From Sphingosinicellaceae bacterium (GTDB taxonomy: Bacteria; Pseudomonadota; Alphaproteobacteria; Sphingomonadales; Sphingomonadaceae), in NCBI GenBank assembly GCA_019285715.1, contig CP079108.1, positions 3,053,001 through 3,117,000 on the forward strand: a stretch of 64,000 nt of DNA, written 5' to 3'. Below, one piece after another: positions 1 to 8,745 of the stretch. The notes under the pieces are model-generated. The model did no database searches. It saw only the letters and a list, made by a program, of their open reading frames with translations, and had not been told where the DNA came from. How positions within the stretch are numbered: position 1 is the first letter of the stretch; every line of letters begins with the position of its first letter. The translations under genes were made by a program, and so were the position numbers.

Positions 1-1023
1 CGTCCGACCGATCTCATCGCCTGCAACCGGATCGCTGTAGAAAGTTATCACCTTCATCGCAGCGTGCTCCGAAGCCAGGGTCCGGACACGCTCCGCCATA
101 GCATGCGTTGCGCTATTCATCGTGCCATGAACGTAATAGCATTCCAGGCCCTTGTGCCGCGTCGCAATCGTTTCCGCCATGCTCACCATTGGCGTCAGGC
201 CGACACCGCCTGACAACAGCACGACTGACCGCGGCGGCTGATCGGCAAGGAAAAAGTCTCCCGCCGGCGGTGTCGTCTCGAACTCAAAACCGATGTTGGC
301 ATGCTGGTGAAGGTCGAGCGAACCGCCTCGGCCGTTGTCCTCGCGCTTGATGGAAATCCGGTAACAGGAGCCGTTTGGTGCGCACGAGATCGAGTAGTTG
401 CGCTTGGTACAGGCATTGCCCGGCATGGCAAAGCGCAGCGTAAGATATTGGCCCGGCTTGTGCGTGATTACCGCCTTGCCGTCCGAGGGATGTAGCACGA
501 AGGTGGTGACCTGATCGCTCTCGCGGATTCGGTCGCTGATCCGAAACCGCCGCCACCCGGTCCAGCCCCCGTCGGTTGCCTCCATTGCACGGCGGAGGCG
601 GCTTTCGCGGTCCTTGAGAATGTCGGCGAGCACCCAGAATGCCTCGCCCCACGCCGCGAGTATGTCGGGCGTAGCCACCGCGCCAAGAACGTCGGCGATT
701 GCCGCAAGCAGCGCTTTCGCAACATAGGGATAGTGCTCCGGCAGGATGTGGAAGCCGATGTGTTTCTGCGCGATCCGCTCGACCACCGGGCCGAGGGCAC
801 CGAGGTTATCGATGTTCCGGGCGTAGCCCAGCACCGCCCCGGCGAGAGCATGGGCCTGTGCGCCGCCTTTGCCCTGGTTCGCGAGGTTGAACAGCGCGGC
901 GATGTGCTCATCCTCGAACAGGCGTGCGTACATCGCAGCGGTGATTTCATCGCCGTGCGCGGTGAGCGCCGGAACGGTCGCCTTGACGCGCGCGATCACG
1001 TCCGCAGAAAGCGGATTTTTCAT
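1..1023 (-). CDS. hmp: Flavohaemoprotein / nitric oxide dioxygenase, C-terminus cut by window edge
   Basis: Converts NO to nitrate using O2, haem, FAD and NAD(P)H in the cytosol. About 341 codons are present; the family is usually about 400, so the end of the NAD-binding domain lies outside the window. The N-terminal third is a globin with the proximal-His region reading KHIGFHILPEHYPYV, followed by a ferredoxin-reductase-type FAD domain with the RNYS motif (RxYS). The ATG at 1023 has AAGGAG eight bases upstream. It lies 27 bases after the truncated-haemoglobin fusion gene, so the two probably form one NO-induced operon. Both would be controlled by the NsrR-like protein encoded divergently at 1840. 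The family call is secure; the regulation is inferred. Confidence 0.93.
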   Translation of the reverse strand, partial: MKNPLSADVIARVKATVPALTAHGDEITAAMYARLFEDEHIAALFNLANQGKGGAQAHALAGAVLGYARNIDNLGALGPVVERIAQKHIGFHILPEHYPYVAKALLAAIADVLGAVATPDILAAWGEAFWVLADILKDRESRLRRAMEATDGGWTGWRRFRISDRIRESDQVTTFVLHPSDGKAVITHKPGQYLTLRFAMPGNACTKRNYSISCAPNGSCYRISIKREDNGRGGSLDLHQHANIGFEFETTPPAGDFFLADQPPRSVVLLSGGVGLTPMVSMAETIATRHKGLECYYVHGTMNSATHAMAERVRTLASEHAAMKVITFYSDPVAGDEIGRT

Positions 1024-1050
1024 CTTTGTTCTCCTTCAGCTCAGGCTGGT

Positions 1051-1743
1051 TCAGACGGGTCGGGGATCGTGGTCGTAGAAATCGACCTGCATCCGCATCG
1101 CGCCGACGGGTTCGACGCGATGCAGTTGTTGCGGGCTGATATATCCCGGCACGCCGGGCGTCAGGATCTCGGTCAGGTCGCTGTCCTCGAGACAGTAGCG
1201 GACGGTGCCTTCGACGACACGGATTACCCCCCACACACCTGCCTTGGTCAAATGGGCGCGCTGCAGGCCCTTAGGCAGGCTGGCGGTGTCGAAGACTGGC
1301 GTCGAACGATAGGGCTGTCCGACCGCTGGCGGCGCTGGCGTCTTTCGCCGCGGCCCGAGCAAGTCGGCGATGCCTTCCGGCGTCCGAAGCTTGAGCGCCA
1401 GTTGCAGGCTCTCCGAAATCCGGTTCGCCTTGGCCTGCATCGTTGTCGCTACGGCGGCCGGGAGCATCGCGTCGGTTGTCTCCTGCCACAACGCGAGCCA
1501 CCGTTCGAACAGCGGCCTGGTCAGACTGTCCGCGTGCTTGATGTGCTGGGCCATCGGGTTGCCCTTGTACCGCCCCGTGGTGAGCATGACCGACGACCAG
1601 AAGTCAGCCAGTCGCATTAGATGCGAGGGCCAGTCGTCGACTGCGCCGGCGAAAATCGGACCGAGGTCGGCATCCTGTCGAACACGCCTGTAAAATGCCT
1701 CCAACAGCGGGGGCAGCGTCGCCTCATCTAGGGTGGTCTCCAC
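1051..1743 (-). CDS. Group III truncated haemoglobin fused to a DUF1971 (TehB/YeaR-like) domain
   Basis: A 230-residue protein. Residues 1-130 look like a group III truncated haemoglobin (FYRRVRQDADLGPIF near the start, then MAQHIKHADSLTRPLFERWL). After a proline-rich linker, residues 145-225 match the small cupin-like DUF1971 domain found in E. coli YeaR and in the TehB family (ending HRVEPVGAMRMQVDFYDHD). YeaR is nitrate/NO-induced in E. coli, so both halves point to NO or nitrite stress. The start is GTG at 1743 with GGAG seven bases before it. It is first in a probable operon with hmp. The exact ligand chemistry of the fusion is unknown. Confidence 0.85.
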   Translation of the reverse strand: METTLDEATLPPLLEAFYRRVRQDADLGPIFAGAVDDWPSHLMRLADFWSSVMLTTGRYKGNPMAQHIKHADSLTRPLFERWLALWQETTDAMLPAAVATTMQAKANRISESLQLALKLRTPEGIADLLGPRRKTPAPPAVGQPYRSTPVFDTASLPKGLQRAHLTKAGVWGVIRVVEGTVRYCLEDSDLTEILTPGVPGYISPQQLHRVEPVGAMRMQVDFYDHDPRPV

Positions 1744-1756
1744 GACTCATCTCCAT

Positions 1757-1777
1757 AGCTGTACTACAAATACATCT
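1757..1777. promoter_or_regulatory. NsrR-like palindromic operator
   Basis: A 21-base imperfect palindrome with arms AGCTGTACTA and AAATACATCT around a central C; seven of ten pairs match. On the minus strand it reads AGATGTATTT-G-TAGTACAGCT. This resembles the known 11-1-11 NsrR consensus (AAGATGCATTT-N-AAATGCATCTT). It lies 14-34 bases upstream of the haemoglobin-fusion start, where a repressor would block transcription, and between that gene and nsrR. Binding is inferred. Confidence 0.55.
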
Positions 1778-1839
1778 ATTCGACCGAATCAAAAGATGCA
1801 ACGGCTTTACACCTTTAATATGCGAAGCTAGACAGCCGC

Positions 1840-2292
1840 ATGCGTCTGAGCCGTTACACCGACTATGCGTTGCGCGTGCTGATGCATGTCGCGGTCAAGG
1901 AAGACCGGCCGTCGTCGATCCCGGAAATCGCACGGGCCTATGCAATCTCAAGCGACCATCTCGGCAAGATCGTCCACGATCTTGGCAAGGCGGGCTACAT
2001 CACGACACGTCGTGGTCGTGGTGGCGGCATTCGGTTGGCGCGAACGCCCGCCCATATCAATCTGGGCGACGTCGTCCGGCACACCGAGGATGGCTTCAAC
2101 TTGGTGCCCTGCCCAGAATGCGTGATCGTTAGCGCGTGCACCTTGCCGCGTATCCTCGACGAGGCGGTCGGCGCGTTTCTCGCGTGCCTCGACAAGTACA
2201 CCCTTGCCGACCTGCTTGTCCGTCGGGAGATACTGGGCGATCTGCTCGCGATCAGTGGACCTCTGCAAGATGACAGCGTCCGAATGACTTGA
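1840..2292 (+). CDS. nsrR: Rrf2-family NO-sensing repressor, NsrR-like
   Basis: A 150-residue Rrf2 protein. The winged-helix N-terminus reads MRLSRYTDYALRVLMHVA with the wing GRGGGIRLA. A cysteine cluster CPECVIVSAC lies near residue 90, where NsrR holds its NO-sensitive iron-sulphur cluster. The spacing here is CX2CX5C, whereas the described NsrR proteins I recall have CX4-5CX5C, so the first loop is short. Its position divergent to NO-detoxification genes supports NsrR rather than IscR or another Rrf2 member. No strong Shine-Dalgarno precedes the ATG. Confidence 0.85.
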   Translation: MRLSRYTDYALRVLMHVAVKEDRPSSIPEIARAYAISSDHLGKIVHDLGKAGYITTRRGRGGGIRLARTPAHINLGDVVRHTEDGFNLVPCPECVIVSACTLPRILDEAVGAFLACLDKYTLADLLVRREILGDLLAISGPLQDDSVRMT

Positions 2293-2449
2293 ACGCTGAT
2301 GAGTAGTCACCAGAGCTCGTAAGATTGGCGTCGGCGGCCGCGAACGTTCCTACCAGAGAGCTTTAGGGCCGAAAGCGTTGGGATGGGGTTGCGTGAAGCA
2401 CCGGCTGCGATGATCGTGCAATGGCCCTTCGAGCTTGGAGACATAACGG

Positions 2450-2995
2450 ATGACCAATGTTGCAGTGATCGTCGGCAGTGCCCGCACCGGTTCGATCACA
2501 CGCAAGGTCGCGGACGCGATGATCAACTTGGCACCGCAAGATCTCAACTGTCAGATTGTCCCGATCGCGCAGTTACCCATGTACAACCAGGACCTCGACG
2601 GGAGTCCGCCCGTCGAGTGGGTCGCCTTCCGCGACCTCATACGGGGATTCGATGCGGTGCTGTTCGCTACGCCGGAATACAACCGGTCGATGCCGGCACT
2701 CCTCAAGAACGCCATCGACATCGGCTCGCGGCCGTATGGCCACAGCGTATGGAGCAAGAAACCAGCAGCGGTGGTCAGCGTGACCCGGGGTGCGCCGGGA
2801 GGCTTCGGCGCAAACCACGCGGTCCGCCAATGTCTGGTATTTCTCGACATGCCGATCCTGCAGCAGCCCGAGGCCTATATTGGCAACGCGCCCAACTTGT
2901 TTAACGAGGACGGGAGCGTCATCGACGCATCGAAAAGCTTCCTCGCTGGGATCATGACAGCTTTCGCCTTCTGGATCAGTCGAACGGCAGTCTAG
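2450..2995 (+). CDS. NADPH-dependent FMN reductase / quinone reductase family
   Basis: A 181-residue flavodoxin-fold enzyme of the ChrR/YieF/ArsH-like FMN-reductase family, which transfers electrons from NAD(P)H to FMN, quinones or chromate. The phosphate-binding loop is GSARTGS near residue 9, and the flavin-contacting motif PEYNRSMPALLKNAID lies near residue 75. The length is normal. GGAG sits nine bases before the ATG. It is monocistronic, between nsrR and an AraC gene. The substrate cannot be read from sequence; a redox-stress role would suit the neighbouring NO-defence genes. Confidence 0.85.
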   Translation: MTNVAVIVGSARTGSITRKVADAMINLAPQDLNCQIVPIAQLPMYNQDLDGSPPVEWVAFRDLIRGFDAVLFATPEYNRSMPALLKNAIDIGSRPYGHSVWSKKPAAVVSVTRGAPGGFGANHAVRQCLVFLDMPILQQPEAYIGNAPNLFNEDGSVIDASKSFLAGIMTAFAFWISRTAV

Positions 2996-3120
2996 GCTAG
3001 ACGCCCGGGTTACGATGATCCGGGAGGCGTCGCTGAAGTGCTGCCCCTTACGGCCCGCCGAAGGGTGCTGCTTCATAACCAAATTTCACCGACTCAATGA
3101 CCGCGTATACTACACGCTAA

Positions 3121-4035
3121 ATGCGGCGTGCGGAGCGGCTCGTGTCTCAGCGTGCAACAAGCAATCTCGACATGGCGTACTTCGAGGCGCCGGAGACGCG
3201 CACGGTCACGGCCAGCACGCTCGATCGCGGCGTGGTCAGCTTCTCCCGCGTCCGTGCCGGGGAAGCGCTGGGTTATATTGCGACGCCAGTCCGCGAAGAC
3301 GCCATCATGCTCGGCTTCCAGCATCGCGATCTGCAGGCCGATCTGTTTTTGGACGATCGCAAAGTCGATGTGCAGGGCCCGAACTTCGGCGCTTTCACGC
3401 TATACGATTATCGGCGAGAATGGGCCTGCTCGATTAACACCGGCTTCGAGGCAACAAACCTCTATGTACCCCGGGCCGTCCTCGACGCCGCATCGGAGGA
3501 CAGCCGATCCGGGGACCTGATCATCAATGCCGGCATCTGCGTCGTCGATCCTGTAATCGCTGGGCTGGTGATGGCGCTGGGGGCGGTCTTCGACGGCCGC
3601 AGCCGGCCGACAACCTTGTTTCTGGACCACATCGGCTGGGCGCTGGCCGCGCATTGCACGACTAACTTTCTTGCCGCGCGCAGCTCTTTCAAACCGATTC
3701 CAGGGCAACTTGCTCCATGGCAGTTGCGGCTGGCCAAGGATCTGATGGCGTCACGGCTCGACGGAGAGATACGGCTAAGCGAGATCGCGACAGCCTGCGG
3801 CCTGTCGGTCAAGCATTTCGCGCGCGCGTTCCAGCGGTCGACGGCGGCTCCCCCGCACCGCTGGCTGATGCAGCGCCGAATCGAGCGCGCGCAGAGCCTG
3901 CTGCTTTCAACGTCGGACCCGATCGCCGCGATCGCACTCGAGTGCGGCTTTACCGACCAGAGCCATTTCACAACCGTGTTTCGGCGCATCGTTGGCGTGC
4001 CGCCCGGCGCTTGGCGCCACATCAAACGAAACTGA
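3121..4035 (+). CDS. AraC-family transcriptional regulator
   Basis: A 304-residue regulator. The C-terminal 100 residues form the two helix-turn-helix motifs of the family (LSEIATACGLSVKHFARAFQ and a second one ending in IALECGFTDQSHFTTVFRR). The N-terminal 200 residues are an uncharacterised ligand domain. No Shine-Dalgarno is visible before the ATG at 3121 or the alternative ATG at 3172, so the start is uncertain by 17 codons. It lies just before the cupin-hydrolase-AhpD operon on the same strand and may regulate it; this is inference from position only. Confidence 0.85.
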   Translation: MRRAERLVSQRATSNLDMAYFEAPETRTVTASTLDRGVVSFSRVRAGEALGYIATPVREDAIMLGFQHRDLQADLFLDDRKVDVQGPNFGAFTLYDYRREWACSINTGFEATNLYVPRAVLDAASEDSRSGDLIINAGICVVDPVIAGLVMALGAVFDGRSRPTTLFLDHIGWALAAHCTTNFLAARSSFKPIPGQLAPWQLRLAKDLMASRLDGEIRLSEIATACGLSVKHFARAFQRSTAAPPHRWLMQRRIERAQSLLLSTSDPIAAIALECGFTDQSHFTTVFRRIVGVPPGAWRHIKRN

Positions 4036-4177
4036 TACACAGCGCGGATTTCTTGCAAGTCGTGCGCCTTTCTTGAAAGATCGAGCTCCTCCGCTGACCT
4101 AGCGTGCTTGGCATGCAACCACGTTCAATCCGCTCTGCAGAACAGCGGTTGACGATGGCGGCGCGAGGATTTCGGTC

Positions 4178-4657
4178 ATGAGAATCCCAGTTTTCCGTCG
4201 AGAGCCGGGCGCGCCCGTCTCCGCGATGGCGCGCGCCCTGGTTGCCCTGCCGGCAAGTGTGTCGGCCGTCCTCGTACTGCTAGCGGCCGGCCAGATCGCG
4301 CCGCGCGAGGAGAGAGTAACGCCCCTCGCCGCGCACGCGTTGCCTGGTGGCTCGGGCAAGCGCTTCACCGCAGTCGAAGTCCTTTTCCCGCCCGGCGCGC
4401 GCGCCGCTCCGCACCGGCACGGCAGCGCATTCCTTTACGCCTACGTCCTTGAGGGCGAAGTGCGGAGCCAGATCGAGGGTGAGCGGCTGCAGACCTATCA
4501 CACCGGAGAAAGCTGGATCGAACAACCGGGCGCCCATCACCTGTTGACCGAGAATAACAGCGCCGACCGCCCGGCCCGGCTTCTGGTGACGTTCGTCTCG
4601 CAGGGCAGCGAGCCGCTCAAGATACCCGACGCGCCACCGAGGGGCGACGCCAGGTGA
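4178..4657 (+). CDS. Cupin-domain protein with N-terminal membrane anchor or signal
   Basis: A 159-residue protein. Residues 15-42 are hydrophobic and could be a signal peptide or membrane anchor. From about residue 60 there is a single cupin fold with the metal-binding type motif PGARAAPHRHGSAFLYAYVL, then a GESWIEQPGAHHLL strand. Single-domain cupins of this type are often small-molecule-binding or hydroperoxide-related. GAGG lies nine bases before the ATG. Its stop overlaps the start of the next gene (GTGA), so it is co-translated with the hydrolase. The exact function is unknown. Confidence 0.8.
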   Translation: MRIPVFRREPGAPVSAMARALVALPASVSAVLVLLAAGQIAPREERVTPLAAHALPGGSGKRFTAVEVLFPPGARAAPHRHGSAFLYAYVLEGEVRSQIEGERLQTYHTGESWIEQPGAHHLLTENNSADRPARLLVTFVSQGSEPLKIPDAPPRGDAR

Positions 4658-5484
4658 CCGCTCGCAAAGAAGAGGCGTTCACGACTACCGACGGGATCCG
4701 GATCGCCTTCCGAAGCTGGCGGCCGGAGGGCACCGCCCGTGGCATCGTCGTTATCGTTCCGGGCTTCAATTCCCACAGCGGCTATTATGGCTGGGTTGCC
4801 GAACAACTGAACCGCGACGCTCTGCTGGTCTTTGCGATCGACCTGCGCGGTCGCGGCCGATCAGAGGGCGAGCGCTTCACGGTCACGTCGTTCGCCGACT
4901 ATGCGGGAGACGTGGCTCAGTTGATCGCGCTCGCCAAGGCGCACGTCCCGGGACTGCCGCTGTTCCTGCTCGGTCATTCGGCGGGGGGCGTGGTCGCAGG
5001 GCTCTACGCCATCGACCGGCAGGACGAGCTGCGAGGGCTGATCATTGAAAGCTTCGCGTTCGAGCTTCCCGCCCCCGACTTCGCGTTGGCGATCATCAAG
5101 GGCGTGAGCCACGTTGCGCCCCACGCGCATGTCCTCAGGCTCAAAAACGAGGATTTCTCGCGCGACCCCGCCATCGTCGCGGCGATGAATTCCGACCCGC
5201 TGATCGCCGACGAGGCCCAGCCGGCCGAGACGCTTGCTGCGCTGGTGCGGGCGGACCAGCAACTGCGGCAGGGGTTCAGCCGGCTCGTCCTGCCGCTCCT
5301 GATCCTGCACGGAACAGAGGACAAGGCCGCCAGGCCAAACGGCAGCCAGCACTTCTACGAGGCAGCCGGCGCTGCCGACAAGACTCTCAAGCTTTATGCC
5401 GGACGCTTCCACGACCCGCTTAACGACGTCGGTCGCGACGAGGTCATCGCAGACATCTCGAACTGGATCGATCTTCACCTTTAA
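4654..5484 (+). CDS. Alpha/beta hydrolase, monoacylglycerol-lipase type
   Basis: A 276-residue serine hydrolase of the Hydrolase_4 (lysophospholipase / monoacylglycerol lipase) type. Visible elements are the oxyanion strand VIVPGFNSHSGYY, the DLRGRGRSEG loop, the nucleophile elbow GHSAGG (Ser near residue 110), a late Asp region HGTEDKAA and the catalytic His in RFHDPLNDV. No signal peptide is seen. It starts with GTG overlapping the cupin stop and is followed after 32 bases by the AhpD-like gene. The substrate is probably a medium-size ester, but this is not shown by sequence. Confidence 0.88.
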   Translation: MTARKEEAFTTTDGIRIAFRSWRPEGTARGIVVIVPGFNSHSGYYGWVAEQLNRDALLVFAIDLRGRGRSEGERFTVTSFADYAGDVAQLIALAKAHVPGLPLFLLGHSAGGVVAGLYAIDRQDELRGLIIESFAFELPAPDFALAIIKGVSHVAPHAHVLRLKNEDFSRDPAIVAAMNSDPLIADEAQPAETLAALVRADQQLRQGFSRLVLPLLILHGTEDKAARPNGSQHFYEAAGAADKTLKLYAGRFHDPLNDVGRDEVIADISNWIDLHL

Positions 5485-5516
5485 CGAGGACGGTTCGGAG
5501 ATCCACGGAGGAAACA

Positions 5517-5978
5517 ATGACGGCCAGACTGGACTACAACGGCGCCAGCCCGCTTGGAATGAAGGCGCTGGGACACGTCTACCGACACGTCCGGCAATCC
5601 GGCCTCGATGCCGGGCTTATCGATCTCGTCTACCTCCGTGTCAGCCTGATTAACGGCTGCGCCTACTGCATTGACGCGCACACGCGCGACCTGCTGAAAC
5701 GCGGCGTCGCTGCCGACAAGCTGCCGCTGCTCCCCGTCTGGCGCGAGGCGGCCGCCCTGTTCAGCGCCGAGGAGCAGGCCGCGGTCGCCTGGGCTGAGAC
5801 CGTCACACGCGTAGCTGACACCGGCATTCCCGACGCGGATTACGAAACGGCTCGCGGCGTCTTCGATGCCCAGCAGCTGACCGACCTGACCATCGCGATC
5901 GGATTGATCAATGCATACAACCGCCTCGGGGTTGGCTTCCGGGCTGTGCCGGCGGCCGTCCAGCACGCCGCCGGCTGA
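5517..5978 (+). CDS. Carboxymuconolactone decarboxylase / AhpD-like peroxidase
   Basis: A 153-residue protein of the AhpD-like fold. The thiol active site is CAYCIDAHTRDLLKRG near residue 45, the usual CxxC-x3-H signature for peroxide-reducing or carboxymuconolactone-decarboxylase-like members. It has a strong GGAGG Shine-Dalgarno before the ATG and is the last gene of the cupin/hydrolase operon. CxxC members of this size are usually alkylhydroperoxidase-like, so oxidative defence is more likely than protocatechuate metabolism; no beta-ketoadipate genes are nearby. Confidence 0.88.
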   Translation: MTARLDYNGASPLGMKALGHVYRHVRQSGLDAGLIDLVYLRVSLINGCAYCIDAHTRDLLKRGVAADKLPLLPVWREAAALFSAEEQAAVAWAETVTRVADTGIPDADYETARGVFDAQQLTDLTIAIGLINAYNRLGVGFRAVPAAVQHAAG

Positions 5979-6093
5979 TCGCACCAATGAGACGCGCCCG
6001 CCTCTTGCATAGGGCTTCGGTCCTCTGGGCGATCGCAAGAACTTACGAACCAGCGAACATTCTTTGTCAGTCCCTCGAAGATGGAGCTCAACG

Positions 6094-6354
6094 ATGACGC
6101 AAGTACCGCAACGACCCCTTGTCCCGGACAACACCTTGATAACAAGGACGCCTGAGGACGGGAGAGCCTTAGCGATCATGCTCGCTAGAAACTCGATCCA
6201 TGCGATGCAGGGCGAGTTGGAAACTTTGAAAACCGGCCGCCCCCAGTACGCACATGATCCGTACGGCCTGATAGCGGCGAGCCACGTCATCGCGGTCGAA
6301 TTCGCGACGATCGCTGCAGCTAACAACTACTGGCGGCAGCAGACGCCTGCATGA
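6094..6354 (+). CDS. Small hypothetical protein
   Basis: An 86-residue protein starting at ATG 6094, chosen because GGAG lies seven bases upstream; a longer TTG reading from 6064 has no ribosome site. It is soluble, with a helical middle segment (RALAIMLARNSIHAMQGELETL) and a conserved-looking C-terminal part (GLIAASHVIAVEFATIAAAN). I recognise no family. It follows the AhpD-like gene by 115 bases and may be transcribed separately. Confidence 0.5.
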   Translation: MTQVPQRPLVPDNTLITRTPEDGRALAIMLARNSIHAMQGELETLKTGRPQYAHDPYGLIAASHVIAVEFATIAAANNYWRQQTPA

Positions 6355-6777
6355 ATGGCGCGCGAACCAAACCGTGTGAGGCCGCTCACCGACTGTTGCA
6401 CCGGAATGCCTTGTCACCGACTGGCGATCCGTGCGCGGCGCCACGCAGTCGATCCCGAAGCAACCGGTGCGAAATTTCGTCGTCATCGGCTGGTCGCGTG
6501 AGCGCCGCAGCGATACCCGACGCGCGATAGGTCGTTGGCACCACTCTCGATACACACGGCACGCAGTCCCGGCGCTGTGTCGGCGGTAATGACGATCACC
6601 GGCATATCCGCCTTGGTACAAGATGCGCATAAGTCCCCTGCACGATCGATCCTCCGCGCCTCGCGGACGATCGCCTTGACATTGCCGAACTAGCGTAACC
6701 TTGTGCTGACCAACGGTTCACCAAGCGGCGTACCATGAACACCGACAGACGGCATTCCTGGCAGTATCCACGCAGAT
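6355..6777. other. Gene-free stretch
   Basis: 423 bases between a small plus-strand gene and the end of the diguanylate cyclase gene. Open frames here have no ribosome sites and no recognisable protein character. I see no strong hairpin with a T-tract. Confidence 0.4.
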
Positions 6778-8745
6778 TTAGACCACTTCGTCAGGCTGAA
6801 GGCAGGCGGGGCAAATGCGATCCGCAGTGCGGTCGACGTGGCTGTCACTTTGCGGCGACGCTCGGGTAGAGGCCGCCGCGATGCGATCCCGACCAGCGCG
6901 TTTCGCGCGATAAAGCGCCCTGTCAGCGCTCCGGACCAGCGTTTGTAGATCCTCGCTACCGACAAGAGATGCCACCCCAGCGCTGAATCTGACCGGCACG
7001 GGCCCAGCAGCCGTAGGGATTGTTGTGGCCAGTGCAGCTCGCAAGCGCTCGAGCGATTCGACGGCTTTGTCTTCTGAAGTGTGCGGAAAGATGATGAGGA
7101 ACTCCTCGCCACCCCACCGCGCAATCACATCGCTGGTGCGGAGAGTGCTGCGCATCAATCCGGCAAATGCGACAAGAACCTCGTCGCCGGCACTATGGCC
7201 ATGTGTGTCGTTAATGCGTTTGAAGTGGTCCATATCGATAACCGACATGGCAAGCGGCGCGCCTGCCTTCACATAGCTTCGGATCAGGGTGCTCTCGTGT
7301 TCGATCACGAAGCGACGATTGTGCAGGCCGGTGAGGGGATCGGAGTAGGCGATGCGGGTCAGCTTGCGGCGATGAAAGATGCCCATCGCCATGATGACCA
7401 ACAGCAATATGGCGCCGAACGCTGCGGACACCGCCAGCACGGTGTACCGCTGCGCCTGCGCTCGCTCCCGCTCGTTCGAGAACTCGAGCCGCTGGCGCAA
7501 CTCGCGGTTCCGCGCGGCGGTACGATCTGCGTCGAAGCTGGCACGAAGCACGGCACTCTGCCGCGCTTGCTGCGATGTCCTCTGTTGCTCGGTCCCGCGC
7601 ACATAAACATCGAGGTCACGGTAGGCGTCGCGCATCCGGCCCAGTCTCCGGTTGGCATCGGAGCGCAACCGGTACGCCTGGGGTGCAGAGGCAAAGGACG
7701 AGAGTACGTCGGCCTTGGCCAGCAAGCGGTCGAGAATCGCAAGAGTCAGCCCCGGCTTGCCTTGCGCGAAGGCAATCCTCGCCAGAAGAAACTGGGTCTG
7801 CCCGGCTGCATCCACGTCGTAGCGACTGAAGATCGCGCTAGCGCGCTGGCACAGCAATGTTGCTTGGCGAAACGCGCGCAGCTCGATCAAGGTGGCGCAC
7901 GTCTGAAGATCGAGAAACGCCGAGCCCACCGGATCAAGACCGGCCGGTGCAAGCGCATGTGACCGCTCGAAGTCGGCGAGCGCCGCTTGGTAGGCTCCGC
8001 GACCAAGGTTAAACGATCCGCGAAAATAGAGATCTGTCGACAAGGCCACCGTCCGGCCACGCGCCCAATCCCAATCGATCACCTCTTCGATCAGCGAGAT
8101 GGCCTGCAGGTGGTCCCCCGCCCAGTCTATGACGCGCGCAAGCTTCTCGGTCGCAAGAACATGTTGCTGCGCCATGCGGGGATTGGAGGTGACCCGGTAC
8201 GCCTCGGCAAGGTCAACGACAGCGCGTTCTGGCGTGCCCCGCATACGCTGCATCTCGCCAAGCGTTATCTGCAGGCACGCATCTGCAGCGGATCCGCGCA
8301 CCTGACGCCGCATTGCAGTTTTGACGGCAGGAAGCGCCTCGTCGATTTCTTCAGGGCGGAACCCGTTCATGGCGTACCGCGCGAGAAGTTCGACCTGAAG
8401 CGGGGTTCCCAAGACCGGGCCTTGCTTCATCACAACCAGTGCGGTGCGCCGCGCATCTGCAGGACGCGACAGCGTATCGTACGCCTCGGCCCGCGCCGCC
8501 TGCCGCCAACCAGACCGCAGAGAGGCCCCTGGCTCCGCCTTATCCCGCTGGGTTTCTGTCAGCACGGCAGTCGGGTTTTGACCCGCAAGCTCAGCCAAGC
8601 TTCGCAACTCGTGCGTCGGAGCGGACATGCAGCCTGCCCGCGCGATTGCCGTCATGGCCAGTGTAGAGGTGACCGATCCCCTGAGGGCGATCGCTACGCA
8701 GCGGCGAACGACGGCACCGTTAACCAAACGCGGGGTCGCTCGCAT
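6778..8745 (-). CDS. TPR-containing diguanylate cyclase (GGDEF)
   Basis: A 655-residue protein predicted to make cyclic di-GMP at the inner membrane. A hydrophobic N-terminal region is followed by about 350 residues of helical TPR-like repeats that should be periplasmic. Next comes a coiled coil rich in Arg/Glu, a membrane helix (AVSAAFGAILLLVIMAMGIF) and a C-terminal GGDEF domain. The active site reads GGEEF. The inhibitory I-site RTSD lies exactly five residues upstream, so product inhibition is likely retained. AAGGA precedes the ATG. No EAL domain is present. The signal sensed by the TPR domain is unknown. Confidence 0.9.
   Translation of the reverse strand: MRATPRLVNGAVVRRCVAIALRGSVTSTLAMTAIARAGCMSAPTHELRSLAELAGQNPTAVLTETQRDKAEPGASLRSGWRQAARAEAYDTLSRPADARRTALVVMKQGPVLGTPLQVELLARYAMNGFRPEEIDEALPAVKTAMRRQVRGSAADACLQITLGEMQRMRGTPERAVVDLAEAYRVTSNPRMAQQHVLATEKLARVIDWAGDHLQAISLIEEVIDWDWARGRTVALSTDLYFRGSFNLGRGAYQAALADFERSHALAPAGLDPVGSAFLDLQTCATLIELRAFRQATLLCQRASAIFSRYDVDAAGQTQFLLARIAFAQGKPGLTLAILDRLLAKADVLSSFASAPQAYRLRSDANRRLGRMRDAYRDLDVYVRGTEQQRTSQQARQSAVLRASFDADRTAARNRELRQRLEFSNERERAQAQRYTVLAVSAAFGAILLLVIMAMGIFHRRKLTRIAYSDPLTGLHNRRFVIEHESTLIRSYVKAGAPLAMSVIDMDHFKRINDTHGHSAGDEVLVAFAGLMRSTLRTSDVIARWGGEEFLIIFPHTSEDKAVESLERLRAALATTIPTAAGPVPVRFSAGVASLVGSEDLQTLVRSADRALYRAKRAGRDRIAAASTRASPQSDSHVDRTADRICPACLQPDEVV

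Noticed and set aside
6169-6630. Minus-strand open frame over the small plus-strand gene
   Set aside because: Overlaps a better supported gene with a Shine-Dalgarno; composition (Arg-rich) is that of a shadow frame in GC-rich DNA.
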